Positions 1 through 6,259 of a stretch of DNA of 9,876 nucleotides are shown piece by piece. How positions within the stretch are numbered: the stretch's first letter is position 1; every line of letters starts with the position of its first letter. Location: the NCBI GenBank assembly GCA_023459095.1, contig JAEWVQ010000262.1, positions 1 through 9,876 of the forward strand, in the 5' to 3' direction. Source of the stretch: Pseudomonadota bacterium. GTDB lineage: Bacteria; Pseudomonadota; Gammaproteobacteria; Burkholderiales; Rhodocyclaceae. The position numbers and the translations under genes are program-made. The notes below the pieces were generated by a model. It did no database searches. It was given only the letters and a program-made list of their open reading frames with translations, and was not told where the DNA came from.

Positions 1-2
1 CG

Positions 3-89
3 CCCGGTGTCACGCTGTGGACGCTGGATCAGCGCCTGCTGGCCCTGGCGCAGCGTTTCGGGGTGGCCTGGCAGCCGGCGCGGCATTGA
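3..89 (+). CDS. PIN-domain toxin (VapC-like), C-terminal fragment
   Basis: The window starts inside this gene; only the last 28 codons and a TGA stop are visible. The peptide contains LWTLDQRLLALAQRFGVAW, which has the pattern of the C-terminal end of PIN-domain ribonucleases: a strand ending in T-x-D, where the aspartate is one of the late acidic residues of the metal site, then a helix and a short final strand. VapC-type toxins cleave RNA and pair with a small antitoxin normally encoded just upstream, which would be outside the window. A hairpin begins two bases after the stop. The family call rests on a short tail, so subfamily and activity cannot be judged. Confidence 0.6.
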   Translation, partial: PGVTLWTLDQRLLALAQRFGVAWQPARH

Positions 90-90
90 G

Positions 91-111
91 GTGCGCTCCG
101 CGAAAGCGCAC
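91..111 (+). terminator. Hairpin after the PIN gene, possible terminator without T-run
   Basis: GTGCGCT (91-97) and AGCGCAC (105-111) form a perfect 7-bp stem around a 7-base loop, starting two bases after the PIN gene's stop codon. No T-run follows on either strand, so it is not a canonical intrinsic terminator. The two flanking genes converge on this gap, so it could end or stabilise either transcript. Bases 112-181 show nothing else. Confidence 0.35.
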
Positions 112-181
112 GCGAGGCTTTGCGCGCGAAGCTGTAGCAAGTTGGCCGAGCGGTCTGCGGCCGTCGGAGTGGGCACGGCCT

Positions 182-1891
182 TCATAGCACCCTGTTCAGG
201 CTGAGCCAGAAGCGCGCCGCGCGGGGGTTGCTGCCGTCGTTGTTGCTGCCGTCTGCGCCCTTGCCGGGGTTGCCGCCGATGGGAGCAGCCACGGTCACGG
301 CCAAGCGCCAGCCGTCGGTGCTGCCGGGGCTGGCGTAGCTGAGACCGAAGCCGGCGCCAGCCAGGGTGTAGTGGTTGGGCTGGCGGGTGCCGCCCTGCCA
401 GCCGGCCCAAGGGTTGTGGTGCTGGCGTATCCAGCCGGCGTCGTAGAACACCTGCGCCTGCCAGCCTTGGCCGAGGGGGCGCTGCGCCTCCACGCGCAGC
501 AGCGCGCCGTGGTCGCCGCTGCCTTCGTTGACCGGCCAGGCACGCACCCCTTCGGGGCCACCGAGAGCGAATTTTTCCGATGCTCCGAGGTTGTGCCCGG
601 CCCACTGGCCGGCCAGTGTAGCGAGCAGCCGCCAGTCGCGGCCGAGCGATTGCAGGCGGCCGGCATGGACGGCCAGGCGGGCATAGCTGCCGGCTGCACG
701 TGGTCCGGCGCGATCCGCAGCACGGCTGCCGGCAACGTTGTCGATGCTCAGACGCCCACCCACCCACTGCAGGCCGCCCCAAGTGATGCCGCCACCGCCC
801 AGGGTATCGCTACGCTCGCCCTGCAGGCCGAGCGTCACGGCACTGACGCGATGGCGGCGGCTGGTTTCGCCGAGCATGTCGTCAACGTAGCGGCGGTGGT
901 CGTAGCGCACGGAGAGCGCCAGGTTGCGGTCTGTGCTGCGCAGCCAGGCCCAGCGCAGCTCGCCCCCGGCGGTGCTGGCGCGGCCTTCGGCATCCAGGGC
1001 CTTGAAACGGTCGCCCAGTTTGTAGCGCAGGTGCGAGGCATGCAGGCCGAGCCGCCAGCCGTCGGCGGCAAGCGGCATCTGCCAGCCGAGCCAGAGGCTA
1101 CCTAGGCGTTCGGCGGCAAGCGCGCGCAGGGCGAGACGGTCTCCCCGCCCGCTGGGGTTGTGGACAGCGAGGCCGCCGACCAGTTGGATGCGGCCGGTAG
1201 ATTTGATGCCGCCGTTGGCCAGGCCGAGGTCGCCGGTAGCGAAGGCGGTGTCTTCCACATGCAGGCGTAGGCGGGTGGTGCCGGTCTCTTCGCCGGGTTC
1301 CAACACGCCGGTGGCGCGGATGCCGGCGAGGTCGTTGGCAAGCAGCAGACCGCGTTCCAGGTCGGCAGCGGACAGCGGCTCGCCTTCGACGAGGCGGCCG
1401 GTGACGACGCGCTCGACCCAGGCGCCATCGGCCCGGCCCCCGGCATCGTCGCGCCGCACACCGCCGTAGCGCCCTTCGACGATCTGGATGCGTACGGCGC
1501 CGTGGGTGACGTCCTGTTGCGGCAGATACACGCGCACAAACCACCCGCGCTCGCGGTAATGAGCTGCGATGCGTTGAGCGGCATTCTCCAGTTGCGCGAG
1601 GGTGAGAGACTGGCCCGGCAGGTCAGCCAGCAGGCTCTGCAGTTCCTCAACCGGAATCAGGCTGGCGCCGTCGATATAAATCTGCCGTACGGAGATACGG
1701 GCAGCCTTGGCGTCATTCTCCATGGGCCGCGCGAGTGGCGCTGCGGAGGGCGAAAGCGCGGGCCGGGGGTGGCGCAGAGCGCGCTCCGTTTCGCGCTGCA
1801 AAACGCCGGCGTCAGGCACGCTCTGTGCGTGCGCAGTGCTGAACAGCACGGGCAAGACGAGACTCAGGGCAAGACATGGCCGGGGTTGCAT
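182..1891 (-). CDS. TpsB outer-membrane transporter of two-partner secretion (ShlB/FhaC/HecB family)
   Basis: A 569-residue outer-membrane Omp85-superfamily protein of the kind that exports, and sometimes activates, a large beta-helical TpsA exoprotein. Residues 1-23 are a signal peptide ending in AHAQ. A linker with several prolines follows, then POTRA domains from about 67 (VRQIYIDGASLIP, YRERGWFVRVYLPQQDV, IVEGRYGGV) to about 215. The rest is a 16-strand-type barrel. The loop-6 tetrad, VRGY in FhaC, is VRAW here (449-452), after GGPEG. The partner F-x-D motif is F482-Y-D484. The ATG is supported by GGAG (complement of 1897-1900) five bases upstream. Length is normal for the family (about 550-590). 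No TpsA gene lies on either side in the window: the 3' neighbour is a PIN toxin, and the 5' side is a divergent intergenic region. The substrate is unknown; the family call is firm. Confidence 0.92.
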   Translation of the reverse strand: MQPRPCLALSLVLPVLFSTAHAQSVPDAGVLQRETERALRHPRPALSPSAAPLARPMENDAKAARISVRQIYIDGASLIPVEELQSLLADLPGQSLTLAQLENAAQRIAAHYRERGWFVRVYLPQQDVTHGAVRIQIVEGRYGGVRRDDAGGRADGAWVERVVTGRLVEGEPLSAADLERGLLLANDLAGIRATGVLEPGEETGTTRLRLHVEDTAFATGDLGLANGGIKSTGRIQLVGGLAVHNPSGRGDRLALRALAAERLGSLWLGWQMPLAADGWRLGLHASHLRYKLGDRFKALDAEGRASTAGGELRWAWLRSTDRNLALSVRYDHRRYVDDMLGETSRRHRVSAVTLGLQGERSDTLGGGGITWGGLQWVGGRLSIDNVAGSRAADRAGPRAAGSYARLAVHAGRLQSLGRDWRLLATLAGQWAGHNLGASEKFALGGPEGVRAWPVNEGSGDHGALLRVEAQRPLGQGWQAQVFYDAGWIRQHHNPWAGWQGGTRQPNHYTLAGAGFGLSYASPGSTDGWRLAVTVAAPIGGNPGKGADGSNNDGSNPRAARFWLSLNRVL

Positions 1892-2039
1892 CGGGGCTCC
1901 AGCGTGAGGTGTGAGGGACCAGGGCTAAAAACCGTGCAAGGTCTCCCGCCACGCCCTGGCAAACAGCGTGGTCGTCATGGCCTGCGCACTGTTCGAAGCC
2001 ACGGCCTGGATCACGCACTGCCAAACCTATCAGCACCAC

Positions 2040-2057
2040 TGTCAGTTTTTCCTGACA
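2040..2057. promoter_or_regulatory. Perfect 6-bp dyad, possible operator
   Basis: TGTCAG and CTGACA flank a 6-base spacer, an 18-base symmetric site of the size bound by dimeric helix-turn-helix repressors. It lies about 150 bases upstream of the transporter start. A 6-bp dyad of flexible spacing is expected by chance once or twice in a region this long, so the call is weak. Confidence 0.25.
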
Positions 2058-2129
2058 CCCGTTTCCTCGTCTGCATAACCCAAGACCATAGGCAACTACG
2101 CGGACGAATGACCTTTACAGGTGAAACTT

Positions 2130-2151
2130 CCAGTCAGGAGGGACCGACTGG
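2130..2151. promoter_or_regulatory. Second 6-bp dyad, possible operator
   Basis: CCAGTC and GACTGG flank a 10-base spacer. The site shares the CAGTC/GTCAG core with the dyad at 2040-2057 and lies just upstream of the candidate -35 element at 2187. The same chance expectation applies. The shared core is the only reason to list it. Confidence 0.22.
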
Positions 2152-2392
2152 CCAAGCGCGAAACGTCCTGGAATACAGAGTTTGTGTTGACTTGTAACAA
2201 GCTTGCTGCGAAATTCTGGAGGCGCTGCGCGTCATCCCCAATGACTGTGGCACTTGGCGCCACACCGCCTTCGAACGGGCCGATACGCTGCTGACATTCT
2301 CTCCAGCGTCCACGACTGGCTCGCGCAATCACCCGCCGTCATCGGCCTGCATCGCGCTTTAGGCCGGTGCGCCACGTGGGATCCTTCCCGAT

Positions 2393-3121
2393 ATGGAATC
2401 TGCACTTGAGATATTCATCCGCAAACGTGCTGCTCAACGCCGGCTCTCATTGGCCGAACTGTGTCGGCGGGCGGGGATTTCGCGACAGACGCTTTACGAA
2501 ACATGGCACGGAGGGGATCGCTTGCCCAGTTTGGGTACCCTGATTGCACTTTCCATCCCGCTGGAAGTGCACCCGCTGCGCCTGTTGCAACTCCTGTTCC
2601 TTGACATTCCCCTGCCGAAAACGATTCGGCGTGCGGCCGACGGCGACCGCAGTGCCTTCCTGGCCGACGTTACCTACCCCGATGGCACACTGGTGCTGCC
2701 CGGCGAGACCTTCGCCAAGACCTGGCGGCTGGAGAATGTCGGTTCGGTGCCCTGGCTGAACCGCAGACTCATGTGTCTGGACGACGACATCGTCGTGCTC
2801 CTCAATGACGGCGAGAAACTGAGCATCGGCGCCGGTCTGGTGCCGGAGGCGCGCGAAGTGCCGGTGCCCGATACGCTGCCTGGCGGGCAAGTCGATGTGA
2901 GCGTGGCGTTCACCGCACCGGCCCAGCCTTGCACGGTGTTGTCGTACTGGAAAATGATCCATGCCGACGGCACGCCGTGCTTTCCCGGCGCAACCGGCGT
3001 GTGGGCCAAGGTTCAGGTCGTGGCCCCGGTTGCCAGCGCCGGCGGTGGGCTCGCCGATGATTTGTGCTGGCTCAACCCCCCATCGTCGACACCGGCGCCC
3101 ACGGAGAAAGACAGGCTGTGA
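2393..3121 (+). CDS. HTH-XRE regulator fused to an NBR1-type Ig-like domain
   Basis: A 242-residue soluble protein. Residues about 5-60 form an XRE/Cro-type helix-turn-helix (LAELCRRAGISRQTLYETW at 20-38 is the HTH core), so DNA binding is likely. Residues about 88-210 match the NBR1 Ig-like ('four-tryptophan') domain, first named from the autophagy receptor NBR1. Visible hallmarks are DVTYPDGT, PGETFAKTWRLENVGSVPW, LPGGQVDVSVAFTAP, LSYWKM and GVWAKVQV, including conserved tryptophans at 111, 121, 186 and 204. In eukaryotes the domain binds protein partners; its bacterial ligand is not established as far as I know. No signal peptide or membrane segment is seen, so it should act in the cytoplasm. 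Its stop overlaps the next gene's GTG start (GTGA), which suggests translational coupling to the TonB-dependent receptor. Likely role: a regulator of the receptor and perhaps of the divergent transporter gene (inference). The first ATG is used; only a weak GGGA precedes it. Confidence 0.85.
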   Translation: MESALEIFIRKRAAQRRLSLAELCRRAGISRQTLYETWHGGDRLPSLGTLIALSIPLEVHPLRLLQLLFLDIPLPKTIRRAADGDRSAFLADVTYPDGTLVLPGETFAKTWRLENVGSVPWLNRRLMCLDDDIVVLLNDGEKLSIGAGLVPEAREVPVPDTLPGGQVDVSVAFTAPAQPCTVLSYWKMIHADGTPCFPGATGVWAKVQVVAPVASAGGGLADDLCWLNPPSSTPAPTEKDRL

Positions 3122-5208
3122 GCACCCTCAGCAACACCATCGCGGAACGCAGTTCGGTGGAGGTTCTGCAGATCGGCGGAATCGTCGCGCTGATGATGCT
3201 CAGCCAGGCGGGCCCGGCGCGTGGCGCGAACACCGGCGACGCCCTACCGCAGCTCGACGCCGTCACCGTCACCAGCGCAACCGCGGGACGGGCCTTGCCG
3301 CCTTCGTTGAACTGGCTGAGCAGGCCGGACGACGCCCGGCAGCGCGGCATCACGCTGAGCGCTCCCCACCGCGACGAGCTCGACAGCATCCAGGCGCAGT
3401 CGGTCGAGGATCTGACTGGCCTGGTTCCCGGCCTGTTGCCCGGCATGGCCAACGGCGGCCTGTCGTCGGCGCTGCAGGTACGGGGATTCGCGCTCGGACG
3501 ACTGCACTGGAATGGCCTGCCTGACATGCAGCGCCTGTATGCGCGCGATCTGGCAACCGTGGAACGCGTGGCCGTGCTGCGCGGACCGGATGCGGTACTC
3601 CACGGCATCACCGCGCCAGGCGGAGTGGTTCATTACATCGGCAAGCAAGCCTTGTCGCAGCCACACCATTTGCTGGAGACAAGCATCGCAGACGGGGGAT
3701 TCTGGCGCGTGGAAGCAGACACCACCGGACCGCTGGGCAAGGGCCTGGCGTACCGCCTGGTGGGCGCACGGCAGGACGGCGAAACCTCGCCTGGCAAGCT
3801 CGGGCTCGCGCGCTGGCACGGACTGGCCGCCTTGTCCTGGCAGTATCGCCCCGGCGGCCTGCTGACCATGGAGCATGAAACGCAGCACAATCAGCGGCCA
3901 TTCGATTTCGGCACGGTCGTCGCCGCCGGCAAGGTGCGCTACGACCAGGCCTACCAATCCCCTGCACAGACCAGCCGCCGCCGCTACAACCAGAGCGCCC
4001 TGCGCTGGCAGGACGAGATCGCCCCCTGGCTCACGCTGTCGATCAGCTACGCACACGCCACGGTGGGGCGCGACGAAACCCTGTTCGGCTTCTGGTCCCT
4101 CATCGACGACAGGTCGCTATCGGGCTACTACACCGACTACCGCGACCGTTACCGGCAAAACGCCTGGCGCGCGGAGATGCAGATGAGCTTCGATACCGGC
4201 CCGCTCGCCCATCACCTGGCGCTGGGGCGCGACGACAGCCGCCACCGCATCCGCTTCGACGGTATCCAGAACATTGCCGGCTTCAACCTCGACATCGAAC
4301 ACCCCGACTTCGACAACGTCGATCTGGAGACGCTGGCGATGTCGCCCCGCTACAACCGCGAACGCCATCACGAGCATGCATGGTTCATCGCCGATCACAT
4401 CGATCTGAACGACAAGCTGGGAGTCACGCTGGGTTGGCGCCGACAGGCTTTCTCCACGGCAGCCGACCGCACGGGCGCCGGTCTGCTGCAGGCGTCCGCA
4501 GGACAGGGCGACGCCTGGCACGCAGGGCTCACCGCAAAACTGGGCACAGTCCACCTGCACTTGACCCGGTCCAGCGGCCTGGAGCCAAACCGTGGCATGA
4601 CCCGCGATGGCGGCTTTCTGGCGCCACAGCGGAGCGAGCAACTGGAATTGGGGGCGAGCTGGCGCCATGAGGGGACGGCACAGGTAAGCGGGGCTATCTA
4701 CCAGATCGATCTCGACAATCTGCCGATGCCGGATCCCCTCGACCGCAACGCGCAGGTGTCGTCCGGGAAGCGCCGCGCCCAAGGCCTGGAACTGTCCGCG
4801 CAGCGCAATTTGGGCTGGGGCAAGGTGTCGTTTCACGGCAACTGGCTGGACACGCGCAATCTGACGAAGACCGCCACCGATCAAGGCGATAACTTCACCG
4901 GGGTGCCGCGCTTTACCGGTGCACTACGCCTCCATGCGCACAATATTCTGCCCGGAGTGACCCCGTGGCAGGGCTGGCTGATGCTGTTGCACGTGGGCGA
5001 TCGCTATGGCGACCCGGCCAACAGCTTCAAGGTCGCGGGCTACCAGCGCGTCGATGTGGGCGCCAGCATGCCGCTGGCCGCCGGCCTCCTGCGCATCGGC
5101 ATACGCAATCTGACGAACAAGCGCTATGTGGCGGTCTCGAACAACGCCAGCGACATTCATCAAGGCGCAGTGCGCAGCCTCTGGGCAAGTCTGCAGCTGA
5201 CCATGTAG
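3118..5208 (+). CDS. TonB-dependent outer-membrane receptor
   Basis: A 696-residue gated outer-membrane barrel for energy-dependent uptake of a scarce ligand such as a siderophore, haem or vitamin. The start chosen is the GTG overlapping the upstream stop, with GGAG at 3103-3106; an earlier in-frame GTG at 3064 would lie deep inside the regulator gene. A signal peptide spans about residues 14-37 (hydrophobic GGIVALMMLSQAG, then PARGA). A TonB-box-like LDAVTVTS follows. The plug spans about 70-180, with DSIQAQSVEDLTGLVPGL, ALQVRGF and VERVAVLRGPDAVLHG. The rest is barrel, including the late motif IRNLTNKRY. The plug style resembles siderophore/haem receptors, but no motif fixes the ligand. The protein ends in LQLTM instead of the usual C-terminal phenylalanine or tryptophan recognised during barrel assembly. 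No terminator is visible in the 51 bases before the convergent gene. Confidence 0.9.
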   Translation: MSTLSNTIAERSSVEVLQIGGIVALMMLSQAGPARGANTGDALPQLDAVTVTSATAGRALPPSLNWLSRPDDARQRGITLSAPHRDELDSIQAQSVEDLTGLVPGLLPGMANGGLSSALQVRGFALGRLHWNGLPDMQRLYARDLATVERVAVLRGPDAVLHGITAPGGVVHYIGKQALSQPHHLLETSIADGGFWRVEADTTGPLGKGLAYRLVGARQDGETSPGKLGLARWHGLAALSWQYRPGGLLTMEHETQHNQRPFDFGTVVAAGKVRYDQAYQSPAQTSRRRYNQSALRWQDEIAPWLTLSISYAHATVGRDETLFGFWSLIDDRSLSGYYTDYRDRYRQNAWRAEMQMSFDTGPLAHHLALGRDDSRHRIRFDGIQNIAGFNLDIEHPDFDNVDLETLAMSPRYNRERHHEHAWFIADHIDLNDKLGVTLGWRRQAFSTAADRTGAGLLQASAGQGDAWHAGLTAKLGTVHLHLTRSSGLEPNRGMTRDGGFLAPQRSEQLELGASWRHEGTAQVSGAIYQIDLDNLPMPDPLDRNAQVSSGKRRAQGLELSAQRNLGWGKVSFHGNWLDTRNLTKTATDQGDNFTGVPRFTGALRLHAHNILPGVTPWQGWLMLLHVGDRYGDPANSFKVAGYQRVDVGASMPLAAGLLRIGIRNLTNKRYVAVSNNASDIHQGAVRSLWASLQLTM

Positions 5209-5259
5209 GCGGACCGACCGCGCGCCCCGCGTGATCGGACCTCGGTCACCGGACTCAGG

Positions 5260-6084
5260 TCACTGTTCGAGCCAGGTCAGCAGATCGCGCAGGCGCTGTT
5301 CGCTGCCGGTATCGAACTGCTGCACACCGATGGCCTTGAGCGCGGCCCGTCCGGCGTCGTCGGTGCCCATCGCGAGCAGGCTTTTCTGCACGGCCTCGAC
5401 CTGCGCCGGGCTGAAACGGCCATGGGCGATGAGCGGAAAGTACGGCAGCGGCCTGCCTTTGTGCAGCACGCGCTGGCCGTCCTTCTCCCACTGGCGCGCG
5501 GCGCCCGAGTTCGAGCCCAGGGCGCCGACTTCGGCAAAGCGGTTCTGCAGGTAGAAAGTGACCGCACCCTGCTCGCGCACGTACTTGACGTTCTCGCGGC
5601 CGAGGTCGACGCCCTGGTCGCGCAGCTCGGCGCGGCAAAGCTGGGCGGCGAACGAGGCCTGCTCGGGCAGCACCCAGTGCCGGCCCTTGAGATCGGCCAG
5701 CGTGCGGTACGGCGCATCCTGGGTGGCGACGACGTGGCACGACGCCTCGGGCAGGGTGGTGGCGACGTAGCGGTAGCCATGATCGCGCAGGCCGCGCGCC
5801 GGGTAGTCGCTCGGGCGCGCGGCGACGAAGTCGAAACGGCCGTTCTTCACGCCGTCCTCGAGCGCCTTGAATTCGCGCACGAACACCACGTTGACCTTGC
5901 TGCCCAGGCCCTGGCCGATGGCATTGGCGAGGCCCTGGTATTTGGCGATCGCGGCGGAATGATCCAGCCCGTCCGAGGTGCCCTCGCTGACGCCGAGGGT
6001 GAGATCGGGCGCCGCGCCCGCCGCGCCGCCGAAGCAGCAGGCAACGAGCGCGACCACGATCCGTGCGCGTGTGCAGAATTCCAT
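5260..6084 (-). CDS. PhnD-type periplasmic substrate-binding protein of an ABC transporter
   Basis: A 274-residue protein of the phosphate/phosphite/phosphonate-binding (PhnD, SBP_bac-type) family. Residues 1-24 are a Sec signal peptide (hydrophobic IVVALVACCFGGAAG, cleavage near AGA-AP). The mature protein begins PDLTLGVSEG and shows family features: YQGLANAIGQGL, NGRFDFVAARPSDY (a D-F-V-A strand then P-S-x-Y), ADLKGRHWVLPE and the helix-rich C-terminus with ALKAIGVQQF. The ATG is preceded by GGGAGAGGGAG. No permease or ATPase gene is adjacent, so it would have to work with components elsewhere or be a stand-alone binder. The family also contains binders of organic acids and aromatics, and its place after beta-oxidation genes makes an aromatic carboxylate ligand more plausible than phosphonate. 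A binding-protein gene is also recalled in the Azoarcus evansii 2-aminobenzoate clusters. The ligand is inference. Confidence 0.85.
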   Translation of the reverse strand: MEFCTRARIVVALVACCFGGAAGAAPDLTLGVSEGTSDGLDHSAAIAKYQGLANAIGQGLGSKVNVVFVREFKALEDGVKNGRFDFVAARPSDYPARGLRDHGYRYVATTLPEASCHVVATQDAPYRTLADLKGRHWVLPEQASFAAQLCRAELRDQGVDLGRENVKYVREQGAVTFYLQNRFAEVGALGSNSGAARQWEKDGQRVLHKGRPLPYFPLIAHGRFSPAQVEAVQKSLLAMGTDDAGRAALKAIGVQQFDTGSEQRLRDLLTWLEQ

Positions 6085-6100
6085 GCTCCCTCTCCCTTCG

Positions 6101-6150
6101 TTCTTCGTCTCGTTGTTGTCCAGGCACTGGCGTGCCGGCCTGACGAAGAA
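6101..6150 (-). promoter_or_regulatory. Structured leader of the binding-protein gene: nested inverted repeats
   Basis: TTCTTCGTC (6101-6109) and GACGAAGAA (6142-6150) form a perfect 9-bp inverted repeat. A second hairpin nests between them, GGCAC (6123-6127) with GTGCC (6132-6136) around a 4-base loop. On the minus-strand RNA the structure ends just upstream of the ribosome binding site of the binding-protein gene. It could stabilise a processed mRNA end or modulate translation. It matches no riboswitch class I know. Confidence 0.4.
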
Positions 6151-6164
6151 TAACCGATAACCCT

Positions 6165-6198
6165 GATGTCATCGCGACCATCCTAATCGCACGACATC
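6165..6198. promoter_or_regulatory. Dyad GATGTC/GACATC, possible operator
   Basis: GATGTC (6165-6170) and GACATC (6193-6198) are inverted copies with a 22-base spacer, upstream of the binding-protein gene and downstream of the dehydrogenase. The short arms could easily occur by chance. No clear sigma-70 promoter accompanies them. Confidence 0.15.
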
Positions 6199-6215
6199 GG
6201 GATTGAAGGAAGGGG

Positions 6216-6242
6216 GCCGGCGGGGGCGCAGCCCGCGCCGGC
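6216..6242 (-). terminator. Strong GC hairpin after the 3-hydroxyacyl-CoA dehydrogenase gene
   Basis: GCCGGCG (6216-6222) pairs with CGCCGGC (6236-6242). One G-G mismatch follows, then GGGC pairs with GCCC around a 3-base loop. The hairpin starts 17 bases after the dehydrogenase stop on the minus strand. The downstream RNA is C-rich with only scattered T pairs, so termination by this element alone is uncertain. It may also be a stability or processing element between the dehydrogenase and binding-protein genes. Confidence 0.45.
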
Positions 6243-6259
6243 GAATGGCTGCCGCGGGC

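Larger units (their letters stand above)
1892..2392. promoter_or_regulatory. Divergent intergenic region between tpsB-like gene and HTH-NBR1/TonB-receptor pair
   Basis: This 501-base region has no convincing gene and is more AT-rich than its surroundings. It must carry the promoters for the leftward transporter and the rightward regulator/receptor pair. A rightward -35-like TTGACT lies at 2187-2192, but the best -10 at the right spacing (around 2210-2216, AAATTC) is poor, so this is only a candidate. Two symmetric elements occur and are listed separately. I found no recognisable Fur box, riboswitch or tRNA. No sigma-70 promoter stands out for the leftward gene. Confidence 0.5.

Noticed and set aside
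371..1105. Long plus-strand open frame of 244 codons opposite the TpsB gene.
   Set aside because: It is antisense to a well-supported gene, has biased composition and no recognisable domain; such frames are common in high-GC DNA.
2204..2362. A stop-free plus-strand stretch of about 52 codons in the divergent intergenic region, with protein-like sequence (CEILEALRVIPNDCGTW).
   Set aside because: It has no start codon or ribosome binding site, is no longer than expected by chance, and I recognise no family. It could be a gene remnant, but nothing supports that.
3064..3117. Earlier GTG start for the TonB-dependent receptor.
   Set aside because: It would overlap the regulator gene by 58 bases and add residues before the signal peptide. 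The GTG at 3118 has GGAG upstream and the GTGA overlap.
5209..5259. Possible bidirectional terminator between the converging receptor and binding-protein genes (GACC-TC-GGTC).
   Set aside because: The stem is only four base pairs with a two-base loop and no T-run; too weak to call.
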